From Anaeromyxobacter sp. Fw109-5 (lineage in GTDB: Bacteria > Myxococcota > Myxococcia > Myxococcales > Anaeromyxobacteraceae), in contig NC_009675.1 of assembly GCF_000017505.1 (NCBI RefSeq), positions 3,903,501 through 3,967,500 of the forward strand: a stretch of 64,000 nt of DNA, in the 5' to 3' direction. Below the pieces are notes generated by a model that had not been told where the DNA came from, made no database searches, and worked only from the letters and a program-made list of their open reading frames with translations. A program made the translations under genes and the position numbers. Positions within the stretch are counted from its first letter, which is position 1; every line of letters begins with the position of its first letter. Shown piece after piece: positions 49,301 through 54,896 of this stretch.

Positions 49301-49650
49301 AGCACCGTCGCGAGCCCCGCCCAGTCCTGGCGCTCCGAGAGGAGCTGCCCGAGCGCCGCGAGCGCGCCCGGCTCCGCGGGCTGCGCGTGCAGGAGCTGCC
49401 GGTAGAGCTCCTCCGCTCGCGCGACGTTCCGCAGCTTCGTCCGCGCGAGCGTGGCCGCCTTCGCGAGGAGCGGCGCGCCCGGCTGGGGCACGAGGCGGGC
49501 GCGCCCCTCGTACAGGGCGACGAGGTCCTCCCAGCGTGCGGCCTGCTCGTAGAGCGCCTCGAGCGCCTCGAACGCCCCGGGGTCCCCCGGCGCCGCCTCC
49601 AGGGTCTCGAGGTGTGACCGGATCTGCTCGTCCAGGGAGGGTGCGCTCAA
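37363..49650 (-). CDS. giant TPR protein, GltI (AgmK)-like (4095 residues)
   Basis: Almost the whole protein (residues about 1-3660) is an unbroken solenoid of TPR-like helical pairs of about 34-40 residues, with recurrent cores such as AALEALxRLYxxxGRWxDLAxVLxRxA and RxRILxRLAEVQEERLGDPxxALxAYRRALxLDPxxxxAL. The last 430 residues lack TPRs, include MLFFANMFKYVERTLGLEG and VKRYLDG-type motifs, and may form a separate domain. No signal peptide or membrane helix, so it is presumably cytoplasmic. Size, repeats and the adjacent GltJ-like gene resemble AgmK/GltI (3822 residues in Myxococcus). The start is a TTG at 49648-49650, without a clear ribosome binding site, 45 bases downstream of a good promoter. 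Confidence 0.87.
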   Translation of the reverse strand: MSAPSLDEQIRSHLETLEAAPGDPGAFEALEALYEQAARWEDLVALYEGRARLVPQPGAPLLAKAATLARTKLRNVARAEELYRQLLHAQPAEPGALAALGQLLSERQDWAGLATVLERAAAAAEPADAARLTLRLGVLQEERLGRRDRAAILYARACRLDPALGEARDRGVAAFAALRHFAQAKRLLDEARDAGAEGGQLAAEYARLAARLADEPLEHGLATDAVIEAITLDRAAPGAAATRDRLRAFPRAWRDEVRALEARVPQARDRREAATLQLRLAQLHLAYDPEGTPRALERIDRAWAFLPGDPAALDLLARIHGEKGDHRGYSDALARLAAQTRDRAALVALHLEMARVDVVRFSDADSALAALGKALALDPACEPAALQAFEHHADAGRFEEALATLERHLAAAQPKAAHAPLRVRAAQLARERLGDPARARRHLEAALRADPGHAPAAAALAPLLEEAEEWSALAQVLEASAGLERDRAERIRILERLAEVQQEQLGRPKEALRTLSRALALEPSRAATRKAMEGAAARADAFLDLVRAYRAAATAVQDDLRAKKTLLRRVAEILDRDLGKPDEAVGAWRALAELDPEDRGATAALEACMARAGQQVELASELEQRRDAAEGDERRALSARLGRLWVDAGQPERAAAAWRDTLAVEEDDEGLWGLNGALEAIPGARAAEERAGVLARLATRRGGAERAAVEIARAELLADPLARHGEAAELALSVLQAGGVGPAQQGDAIALLERLLARAVEPLRISQALARAYAALGDAARHAGSLERLARELPADADPHERARHLLDASTLRADRLGDARGALSAALAAVRACPQHAEARRRAEILAAGVGAERELFEVLVEAAGKLAARPEDELPLRLRAASIAEEDLGAFEDAARELRRALELAPDDAAALAALTRVTLAAERWVDAAALLADRAARADGAERAALLAQRAAVLHDGLRDAAAAAAALREALAAAPGDGRARLLARLAVALGDAGDVQGRAEALAELSRAAADPAEAARAALESARIQDELGDAPAAAERLAAALAARPDDPATLAAVEAHLDGTNPAAVATAARALARHPDPRRRARAHEAEARAAADPGARAAAWRAAARVHDQELHQASLAFLAMAEAVRAAPADAAHRAELRRLAAEAQEAEACARVYDALADAAPPELRAAILRERAELADRRKDPDAAAEAWGRLLSACPSDREALSALRRLHRGRERWGELSDVCAEIARRAGDPAAREDALREEAAVAEGKLGDPARAAAAWTQVAAIAAEDAEAAAALERLHERLDRPAELAAALERRLARGFDPEAAARLAELRRTRLDDPAGALELHSELLRRDPARTASRDAIVGLAATAGEVGRDALDLADAALTAAGEHALRVAAREERLRAVQAPAERAALLGEIRELMERELGEPAMAFVAACRAFGEGGEVRGTVEAELERLARATGNEDALCELWEEAAHEAGPEEALSLRRRAARLRTEGGGGPAAIAAWRAVVEAAPDDAEALEALEALFAAARSASELLALARHRAALAEGGERAEHLLHAARVAEELGDPDTAREAYLAARDEAPGDVAVLEGLERLLPRGGPEWLEVVGALADATAGDPARRGALLLKRAAALEAAEDAHPAIEAYADVLAELPRDPGAVAGLERLLARPDARGAAARVLEDVLRAAGDTRRLAALLEVRLETADDAERAPLLAEIAALQERLGDRGRAFGAKLRELQGALQRGTDAPGARAELERLAAATGAWEELAGAFEDALAVPGLAPQIALELKRRLAVITADRLGRPEGAARWYEEIADVAPSAEVLGALARVYRKVGAHRELARALERLADVAPAAAARKELLLEVAKIMAEQLSDRDGAIAAYRKILSVDPEDPNALRLLGKMLGAAERWDDLANVLSREVAVADRQPNLVVEAAELRYRLGRIRHQRLSDAEGALACYRAVLEKVPRHPAALAALEDLARASGPAAIEAATLLEPIFATGGEHGKVIEVLEARAAHETEPAARAALLRRIAGVYGGALRNAEMAFLAASRALAADPDAPESLELAARFAEASGLGDELAALFAEHADRAHAPAARAEYQRRIARLALGDPRRAAEAWQRLLDLAPDDREAIAGLAAALRDGAEPEALAQALRRALSVEESPEARAALHAELAVLQDERLGDVTGAIQSLREVLELAPHDRDALARLDRLCVRTERWVDLADVLAREIAAAAAAGDEAALVPLRQRLAELSETRLLDREGAVSLYEEVLAARPDHPEAIARLEAILQKDPGNARAAAILEDAYARGGDVSKQAAVLEVRAAERPDPLERKALYVQLAELREAQLGDPQLAFLALCKAFREDPADPALRARMETLAEASGHEEELAAIYEDELDRLPPMETAKVALCLGALYEEKLGEPARAATFLRKAMALDEGAAPQALPALERLFQRLEQWEELADVLGQRAHRAQGPDKVQTLFRLGQLCEERLAAPDRAAEAYEAAAAADPRHVPSLRALEALYEGAGRHEDLFRNLAAQRVAPGDAAARERVLAKMAALAAELGRLDEAVALWKELLAARPRHEGALAALEDLYERLERWQDLAQLLRLRVQATVDRREIARLNDKLGAILGTRLGDMGQAVQSYKAVLDSDPKNRRALESLRDIYAAQGEAEALAGVYRRLVPLQEDAAGVKRVRIELAEVLLRAGNKREAVEQAKLGFDIEPHAADELVRLEEVFRSAGAAADGVRAAEARAALLAAQGGPAEAVPAWLAVAELWRQQRKPDAAAAALDKVLELDPANRSAYDELRAVHEAAGNWRAYARVCDLFAPYVVDPAEKIALLKEVAAVHEKRLGQKEMAFLSWCRALADAPGDAEALGAATRLADETEAQEELAAVLEQVSEDARGTARARLLLRLGKVRDERLDDLEGAEAAFRRALEADPASPEALEALTELFKRRGRVRDLVITLEQKLEAAAGLDEKKATLLEVAKIYDGELSDVDEAVGALRRVLELDGADGTALEALSALYRREQRWADLAGVLSRARDLAAGDAERIGFQLQIASLYENEIGDEEAAVEAYRTVLGLDDRNVEALAGLERLYTKLDRFAELNRVYERQIALAADPREKVRILAKSAGIHEEKLHDPRAAIEKEEAILRVDGANLTAVKALERLYRDEGLWDRLISVMQHHLSLVTDRREQVALEVGIGEVWWKEMSRVDRAEAIFNHALQLEPDSREAVSALGRLYERSGNWNLALDMLRREARIAGGARDAVDIHVRIGAIHEDMLMDPAGAKEAYARALQLDAGCLPAIRALKGIAERERDRDRYLEMLVEEARYTADAAEKTRLYTAAGRVYHEERDDRDQAARYYEEALKRTPGHPDAARPLADIYVALSRWPDAERVLDAVVEALALEGDPKELCRQSYRQGYVAEKLGKRDKALGCYRRAYELDATYLPALEGLGNLLVAEQQWEEALRIFTTVIVHHRDSLTDLEVVETHWQIGEIAAKLGQAERAANAFRKALEIDANHESSRRSLVATLEALGDVEGAVEQRQRLLPLLDAPAKLANLVAIGEACRDKLKDPYQAIDAFLAASKLDPTSLQVTEALLGLYRETRQGQKAADVLAQILARPEVQADPVRAAKLHTTLADVLQDEVKDETAAVAELEKALDRNPRLVQAFAKIEEILTKGKRWTDLEQAYVRMIQRLPKTPDVAQARVALWRTLGDLYRDVLRNEDGARTAYGVVARTDPEDAAAAEAYADLAARKPGEEAGAIAAYRQLVKLAAKPQKAASALVTLHAARKQYDLAYSAAQVRVHLLGGASDDEAQVVGRLRKFARDHASRPLDDALWALLLHERVKGPLADILTLLALHARGMFVQREKDLGLTPKKDELDVRGSMLFFANMFKYVERTLGLEGRLRLFRKDDVPQRLQLVPTEPPGLVASEDMFRERPKKELWFAIAKAMAFARPELLLARLMPHDQLDLVFQAACSVGTSRFVVTADPHLVEKLKREIERTLPENVRKNTLKLLTRSYCDVQHPGDVRAYLDGAELTSNRVAALLACDLDVVRRAVVGEKPQVSKLRDETRLRDLAGFCVSEEYATLREKLGLSCVVPA

Positions 49651-49701
49651 GGTGGGTACGCTCGGCGAGAGGGGGCCAGAAAAAGCGCCGACGGCCCGGA
49701 A

Positions 49702-49731
49702 GTATAGGTCTCGCTCCCCGGGGGGGTCAAC
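49702..49731 (-). promoter_or_regulatory. sigma-70-type promoter for the giant TPR gene
   Basis: On the minus strand, TTGACC (49731-49726), an 18-base spacer, then TATACT (49707-49702). Both hexamers are close to consensus, which is striking in this GC-rich DNA. The expected start site is near 49695, about 45 bases before the TTG start codon. Confidence 0.7.
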
Positions 49732-49915
49732 GTTACGACTGCGAGATTTCCCAGCCCTTACGGGAGGTTGCCTACATCAGCGCAGCCGAAATCGGCCGAT
49801 GTCGCTCGCGCCCGGGCGCGGACGCCGCGCGTCGCTCCCGCTCGCCGCCGCGCGGGCCGCCGTGCACCCCGAACGGGTTCGAGGTGCAGCGGCGGCTGAC
49901 CGCAGAGAGCCGCGA

Positions 49916-50590
49916 TCAGGGGGCCGGGATGTACTCGACCAGCTGCTCGGTCCGCTCGCCCTCCTCACGCACCTTGCCGACGTCGGGCGCGAGCCAGTAG
50001 ATGCGGTCGTCGCCCACCTTGTCCACGCGCTCCCGCTTCACCTGGAGGCAGGTGTACGTGCGCCCCTGGACGGTGACGGGCACGTCCTTGGCCAGCACGG
50101 TGAAGCGGTACACCTGGTCCTTGACGCCGGTGATCCCGTCGGAGGCGCTCCACTCGCTCTCGGTGACGGTCGCCGTGTAGGTGTAGCCCACCGGCGCGGC
50201 GGCGGAGAGCGTCTTCGGGGCGGCGGGGGACCAGGTGGTGATGCGTGCGGGCGTGGTCTGGCCGGTCTTCCAGTCCTCCTCCCGGGCGCGCAGCACGAAC
50301 CCGTCCTTCTCCAGGAGCCAGGCGCGCTCCTCCTGCGTCGGCTCCGTGTCCACGACGAGGATGGCGGTGGCCGTCGAGTCGGGGATCGCCCTCGGACCGA
50401 CCACCCGTACGACCTTCTCGAACTTTCCGCGGAGCGGGTCGTCGATCTCGTAGCGCCACGTGGCGCCCGTGCCGAGCGGCGCGAGGGTGCTCTCTCCGCC
50501 GGGCGGCTGGGCTCCGGAGGGGATGGACTCTCCACCGCAGGCGGTGAGCGCCAGCGCGGCGGCGACGGACAGCAGCTTTCGGCGGGGCAT
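49916..50590 (-). CDS. predicted lipoprotein, last gene of the polyphosphate-polymerase operon
   Basis: A 224-residue protein with a lipoprotein signal (MPRRKLLSVAAALALTACGG, Cys at residue 18) and a beta-rich domain (ATWRYEIDDP, FVLRAREEDWKTG, YTCLQVKRERVDKVGDDRIYWLAPDVGKVREEGE). The last motif is typical of a family of secreted or periplasmic lipoproteins of unknown function. The start ATG overlaps the stop of the DUF4956 gene by one base (TGATG), so it is translationally coupled and the last of five genes. It probably sits at the inner or outer membrane. The gap 49651-49915 to its left holds the promoter of the giant TPR gene and no other gene. Confidence 0.85.
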   Translation of the reverse strand: MPRRKLLSVAAALALTACGGESIPSGAQPPGGESTLAPLGTGATWRYEIDDPLRGKFEKVVRVVGPRAIPDSTATAILVVDTEPTQEERAWLLEKDGFVLRAREEDWKTGQTTPARITTWSPAAPKTLSAAAPVGYTYTATVTESEWSASDGITGVKDQVYRFTVLAKDVPVTVQGRTYTCLQVKRERVDKVGDDRIYWLAPDVGKVREEGERTEQLVEYIPAP

Positions 50591-51120
50591 CAGGCGATCT
50601 CCTTCGAGGCCGGCGGCGGCGCGGCGGGGCGGATCTCCACCGGCCTCGCCTCGGGGTACCGCGCGTCGGGTTCGGGGTTGGCCGGGGCGTCCGGCACCTT
50701 GAACAGGTCGAGGCCGGCGAGCAGGAGCGACGCGAACGCGGCGCCGGTGAAGGCGAGCGGGAGGCTCCCGTGCCCGCAGGCCATGCCGAGCCCGATGACG
50801 AGGAACAGCACGGCGGCGTCGCGGGGGTCCTTGAGGCCGGAGCGGAACCGGACGAAGCTCCCCAGCCCGACGAGGCCGAACGCCTTCGCGAGGCTGTCGC
50901 CGATGACGATGGTGATGATCGTGGCGGCGACGCAGAGCAGGATCTGCGCCTGGACCATCTCCGGCCGCGGCGTGGAGCGGCCCATGAGCCAGCGCCACGG
51001 GCGTACCGCGAGCACCGCGCCGATGACGAGGGCCGCGGCGAAGCGCGGCGCGAGCTCGCTCACGCGCAGCGCGGCCACGTCCACGCCGCCCTCGGCGGCG
51101 AGCCGGGTCAGATCGAACAT
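50590..51120 (-). CDS. DUF4956 membrane protein
   Basis: A 176-residue integral membrane protein with about four transmembrane segments (around residues 22-42, 57-77, 100-125 and 125-145) and the family signature FVRFRSGLKDPRDAAVLFLVIGLGMACG near residues 86-115. DUF4956 genes are often neighbours of VTC-type polyphosphate polymerases, as here. The role is unproven; it may form a membrane channel or scaffold. The ATG at 51118-51120 has GGAGG four bases upstream and lies inside the last codons of the kinase gene (13-base overlap). Confidence 0.87.
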   Translation of the reverse strand: MFDLTRLAAEGGVDVAALRVSELAPRFAAALVIGAVLAVRPWRWLMGRSTPRPEMVQAQILLCVAATIITIVIGDSLAKAFGLVGLGSFVRFRSGLKDPRDAAVLFLVIGLGMACGHGSLPLAFTGAAFASLLLAGLDLFKVPDAPANPEPDARYPEARPVEIRPAAPPPASKEIA

Positions 51121-52802
51121 GCGGCCTCCTCGACGCGCGCGGCCGGCGCCGCCTCGGCGGCGAGCGCGGCGCGCGCGAACGCCGCGTGAGCGTTGCGCAG
51201 GACCGGGAGGCTCCCCGGGGCGGCGCGCAGGGCGCGTGACACGAGGGCGCGGCCGCGCTCCGTCGGCGCCAGGTGGCGCAGCGAGGACACCGCGGTCGCG
51301 GGCCAGAGCTGCACCCCCACCTCGCGCAGCGCCCAGGCGCGCGGGTGATCCATCCCGTCCACCGAGTCGAGCGCCTCCTTCGTGGACGGGAGCGCCCGCT
51401 CGCGCAGCCCCCAGGCGTACGGGGCGTCGAGGCCGGAGAGCGAGCGCAGCACCCGCTTCGCGGCGCGATCGAACAGCCGCTCGCGCAGCTCGCGGGCCAC
51501 CTCGCCGTCCACGTCCTGTGTGGACCGCAGCGCGGCCAGCCGATCTCGATCGGCGAGCGCGACGCGCAGCGCGTCGGCGCGGCCGCCCGAGACGCCCGCG
51601 AGGCTCCGCGCGACGGCGCGGTGCAGCTCGCGACGCATCCCCTCCTCGCGCAGCGCCCAGCCTTCCGCCTCGTCGAGCCCGGCGAGCCCCTCCAGCACCG
51701 CCGCCAGCGCCCCGCGTTCCAGGCCGCGCGCGCGCAGCTCCCACGCCTCGGACGACCCGTTCAGGGACAGGCCCGCGAGCGCCGCCTCGGGCGCCTCGTC
51801 GAACAGGAGCTCGCGGAGCGCCATCGCCTCGGGAGAGGGATCGTCGCCGAGGCCGCGGAGGACGTCCTCCGGGACCTCGGGCGCGAGGGCGCGGCGCAGC
51901 GCGAACGCCGCCGGATCGCCCAGGCCGTCGAGGCTCCGCGCCACGAGGCGGGGAGAGCGGGGCGCGAGCCCCGCGCGCAGCGCGTGCTCGGGCGCGCCGG
52001 GGATGCCGGACAGGAGGAACGCGGCGAGGTGCGGCTCGTCCTCCGCGAGCGCGCCGATGGCGGCGCGGAAGCGGGCCGCGATCCGCTCGGGCGCGGCCTC
52101 CGCCTCGCCCGGGCTCCCGCCGGCGCGGCGGGAGCGGGGCGGACGGAGGGAGTCCCGCGCCGCCACGCGCGCGAGGATCGCCTCGGCGACCTCCTCGGCG
52201 AGCTCCGCGAGCGGCCGCCCCTCGTTCGAGGTCACGATCCAGCGCGAGGGATCCCGCTCGGCCTCGGCGCGGAGGTGCCGCCGGACGCGGACCTGCAGGC
52301 CGGCGCCGGCGAGGCCCTTGCGCGACTCCTCGTCACGGTCGCGCCCCTCGAGGATCTTGCCGACCCGCTTGCGCAGCCGGGCGAGATCCGGGTCCACGTC
52401 GACGAGGACGACGAGATCGGGCCAGGTCCCGGCCGCGCCCACGCGCACCGCCGCCTCGACCTCCTCGCGCGGCAGGCCCCGCCCCGCCGCCGCGAGGGCG
52501 ACGAGCGAGTGGAGGCTCCGGTCGGCGACGACGATCCCCCCGCCGGCGAGCGCGGGCCGGACGATCTCGTCGAGCTGCTGCGTCTCGCGGGCGAGGTTCA
52601 GGAAGAGCTCGGTGCGCGGGGACATCTCGAGCAGGCGCGCGTCCCGGGTCAGCTCGCGCACGCGGCGTGCCACGGCCGACCCCAGGATCCCCTTCTCGCG
52701 CGCGTGCAGGACGGAGTGGCCCGCCGCCCGCAACCGCTCGCAGACCTGGTTCGAGAGGCTCGTCTTGCCGCTCCCGTCGATCCCTTCGAACGAGACGAAC
52801 AC
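51108..52802 (-). CDS. thymidylate-kinase-like protein with C-terminal helical repeat domain
   Basis: Residues about 1-215 match the thymidylate kinase family: FEGIDGSGKTSLSNQ (P-loop), REKG, the family DRx motif VVADRSLHSL near residue 95, and the basic lid RKRVGKILEGRDRDEESRKG near 150. Residues about 270-540 contain around eight repeats of about 27 residues with the pattern xAWxLRExxLxxxxxAVLxSLxGLDxP, which I do not recognise and which looks alpha-helical. The protein is 564 residues, far longer than a 210-residue TMK. It may make dTDP, or phosphorylate another nucleotide or ligand. GTG start; it lies four bases after the VTC gene and overlaps DUF4956. Confidence 0.83.
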   Translation of the reverse strand: MFVSFEGIDGSGKTSLSNQVCERLRAAGHSVLHAREKGILGSAVARRVRELTRDARLLEMSPRTELFLNLARETQQLDEIVRPALAGGGIVVADRSLHSLVALAAAGRGLPREEVEAAVRVGAAGTWPDLVVLVDVDPDLARLRKRVGKILEGRDRDEESRKGLAGAGLQVRVRRHLRAEAERDPSRWIVTSNEGRPLAELAEEVAEAILARVAARDSLRPPRSRRAGGSPGEAEAAPERIAARFRAAIGALAEDEPHLAAFLLSGIPGAPEHALRAGLAPRSPRLVARSLDGLGDPAAFALRRALAPEVPEDVLRGLGDDPSPEAMALRELLFDEAPEAALAGLSLNGSSEAWELRARGLERGALAAVLEGLAGLDEAEGWALREEGMRRELHRAVARSLAGVSGGRADALRVALADRDRLAALRSTQDVDGEVARELRERLFDRAAKRVLRSLSGLDAPYAWGLRERALPSTKEALDSVDGMDHPRAWALREVGVQLWPATAVSSLRHLAPTERGRALVSRALRAAPGSLPVLRNAHAAFARAALAAEAAPAARVEEAACSI

Positions 52803-52806
52803 GCTG

Positions 52807-53493
52807 TCAGGCCCCCGTGGAACGGCCTCGGGCGTAGAGCCCGCTCGCCGCCGCGAACTTCGAGTAGGAGGTGCCGCGACTCCGGCCGAGATGGGCGAGC
52901 CAGCGCGGCAATCCCTCCGGACCGAACTTCAGCTCGACCACGACGCGCGGCTCGGCCCCTAACGCGGCGCCCAGCCCGCCGTGCCACGCCGGGGCGTCGT
53001 CGGCGAACAGCGACCACCCCGCCTGGTGGAACGAGAGCCCGTCGTCGATGGTCACCCGCCAGCCCGGCGACGTCTGGTAGACGCGGCGCCGGTACGAAGT
53101 CGCGACCACCGGGGCGAGCGTGCCGAAGGCCGCCGAGAGCGAGCGGCCCACCACGTCGCGCACCTCGCCAGGCGCGAGCCAGATCCGCTCCTTGCTCGTG
53201 ATCCCGGCGCGCTCGCGCTTCACCTCGAGGACCACCCGTCCCGGCTCCTCGTTGCGGTCCGGGGAGTACGCCTTGGCCCGCACCTTCACGCAGTCGCCGG
53301 GCGAGGACGCCGCCCGGTGCGCGAGCGCCCCTCCGGAGGAGTCGAAGTACACGGCGACGACCCGGCTCTCGAGAGCGGGCCCGCAGCGCGCGAGCACGTC
53401 CCCGACCGAGTCCGCCTCGTCGGGCTCCAGGAGGAGCTTCACCTCCCGGCGCAGGTTCGTGATGCCGGTCTCCGCGAACAGGTGCGTGATCAT
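52807..53493 (-). CDS. VTC-type polyphosphate polymerase domain protein
   Basis: A 228-residue single-domain protein of the VTC/triphosphate-tunnel family, which makes inorganic polyphosphate from nucleoside triphosphate. The tunnel-lining motifs are present in order: RREVKLLL near residue 15, VKVRAKAY near 70, LEVKRERAGITSKERIWL near 89, ATSYRRRVY near 130, RVTIDDGLSF near 145, VVELKFGPEGLPRW near 185 and SKFAAA near 210, so the active site looks intact. There is no SPX domain and no transmembrane helix; DUF4956 in the same operon may provide the membrane part. ATG at 53491-53493, seven bases after the porin gene. Confidence 0.9.
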   Translation of the reverse strand: MITHLFAETGITNLRREVKLLLEPDEADSVGDVLARCGPALESRVVAVYFDSSGGALAHRAASSPGDCVKVRAKAYSPDRNEEPGRVVLEVKRERAGITSKERIWLAPGEVRDVVGRSLSAAFGTLAPVVATSYRRRVYQTSPGWRVTIDDGLSFHQAGWSLFADDAPAWHGGLGAALGAEPRVVVELKFGPEGLPRWLAHLGRSRGTSYSKFAAASGLYARGRSTGA

Positions 53494-53500
53494 CGAGTCC

Positions 53501-54682
53501 TCAGAACCTCGTCGCGATCTGGAGCGCCAGCGCGTTCTGCGAGACGTCGTCGCCCGGGCGGCGCGCCCGCTCTCCCTGAAGCTTCACCTTGAGTCCCTTC
53601 GTCCACGAGAGCACCGCCCCGGCGATGGCGGAGTGTCCGACCCCGCGGGTCGTCCCGCGCACCTCGAGCACCTCCCCGCCCGCGACGGGGGTCACCTGCA
53701 GGTGGCGCGTCTCGCCGAGCTCGAAGGTCCAGCCGGCCAGGGCGGTCCCCGCGGTGACGTCGCCGGCGGCGACCTTCCCCGCGAACCCCTCCAGGCTCGC
53801 GTCGAGCGCGCCCGCCACGAGGCGCGCGTACAGGCTCGCCGCCTGGTGGACGGCGACGAGGGGATCGCTCGATCCCGCGCGATACGCGGTCGCGCCGAGC
53901 TCGAGGGGCATCCACGGCCGCACCGAGACGCTCGCGGAGAGATCCTGCGCCCGGTTCTCGCCGCCGAACGCCGTCCGGTCTCCCACGAAGATGCCGGCGT
54001 AGGCCTCGAAGCGGCCGTTCCCGGGGCGCACGCCGGCGGTGGCCCCGAGCCGCCGTCCGCCGAGGTCGTTGTCCTTCACCAGGTAGTCGTTCACCAGGCC
54101 GCGATCGACGAGCGGCAGCTTCCAGGAGGACTCGAGCTGCCGCGCCGAGAACGGCGCCTTGAAGCGACCGGCCTGGAAGCGCGTGGCGAGCGGCCCATCC
54201 AGGCGCGCGAACGCGTCCGTGATGGGCGTGCGCTCCGCGAGGTCCGCCTCGAGCACGGTGAGCACCCCGGGCAGCCGCGCCTCGATCCCGATGCGCGCCG
54301 AGTCCATGTCGAGCCGGCGCGTCCAGTCGTCGCGCTCGTCGGCGGCGACGCCCATGTAGAGGCGCCCGTGCACCTCGATCTCGAGCGGCAGCGAGATGCG
54401 CGTGCGGCTCGCAGGGGCGGCGGGGACGGGCTGGGCCGGGGAGGGCTCCGCCACCCTCGGCGGCGGGGCTGCGACGCGCGCGGCCGAGGCCGTGCTCGCG
54501 GGCACGACCTCGGGGTCGGGAGTGGGAACGCGCTGGCCGCCGAAACCCGCCGGGCTGGCGACCGAAGGGACGCTCGCCTGCTCGGTCGCGGGCCCATGGT
54601 CGTCGGACGAGGCGCCGAGGGGGACTCCGAGCGCCGCGGCGACGACCGTCAGCGTGGCGAACGAGCGACGATACGGTTTCAC
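53501..54682 (-). CDS. outer-membrane porin, phosphate-selective (OprO/P)-like
   Basis: A 393-residue protein with a signal peptide (about 1-24), a proline/alanine-rich stretch (about 30-85), and then a 300-residue beta-barrel region with alternating strands: IEVHGRLYMGVAADERDDW, RLDMDSARIGIEARLPGVL, RFQAGRFKAPFSARQLES, and a final strand NALALQIATRF ending in Phe, the usual outer-membrane assembly signal. The strand GRFKAPFS and the layout resemble phosphate-selective porins O/P. Start GTG at 54682, with GAGGG eight bases before it. It is the first gene of the five-gene operon, which gives the operon an outer-membrane end. Confidence 0.83.
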   Translation of the reverse strand: MKPYRRSFATLTVVAAALGVPLGASSDDHGPATEQASVPSVASPAGFGGQRVPTPDPEVVPASTASAARVAAPPPRVAEPSPAQPVPAAPASRTRISLPLEIEVHGRLYMGVAADERDDWTRRLDMDSARIGIEARLPGVLTVLEADLAERTPITDAFARLDGPLATRFQAGRFKAPFSARQLESSWKLPLVDRGLVNDYLVKDNDLGGRRLGATAGVRPGNGRFEAYAGIFVGDRTAFGGENRAQDLSASVSVRPWMPLELGATAYRAGSSDPLVAVHQAASLYARLVAGALDASLEGFAGKVAAGDVTAGTALAGWTFELGETRHLQVTPVAGGEVLEVRGTTRGVGHSAIAGAVLSWTKGLKVKLQGERARRPGDDVSQNALALQIATRF

Positions 54683-54896
54683 GGAGGTTCCCTCAGTGCA
54701 ACGGGGGTGCCCGCCGCTCGACGCGCAGGCGTGCAGCCCGGCGATGGCAAGGCGTTCCTCGAGAGGGAAAAGCATTTCCCATCTGCCGAACGTGGCGCGC
54801 ACGGCGGGTCGCCGCGGGGATGGAAAGGGGTCGGCGTGGTGTTCTCGGGCTTTCGCACCCCCGTCCCGGCTCTCTTCTCGCGCCGAGGAGACCAGC

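Noticed and set aside
37000..49617. 4205-codon open frame on the plus strand as a gene
   Set aside because: It mirrors the TPR protein gene, whose protein is far more convincing; the plus-strand product has no domain and a typical antisense composition.
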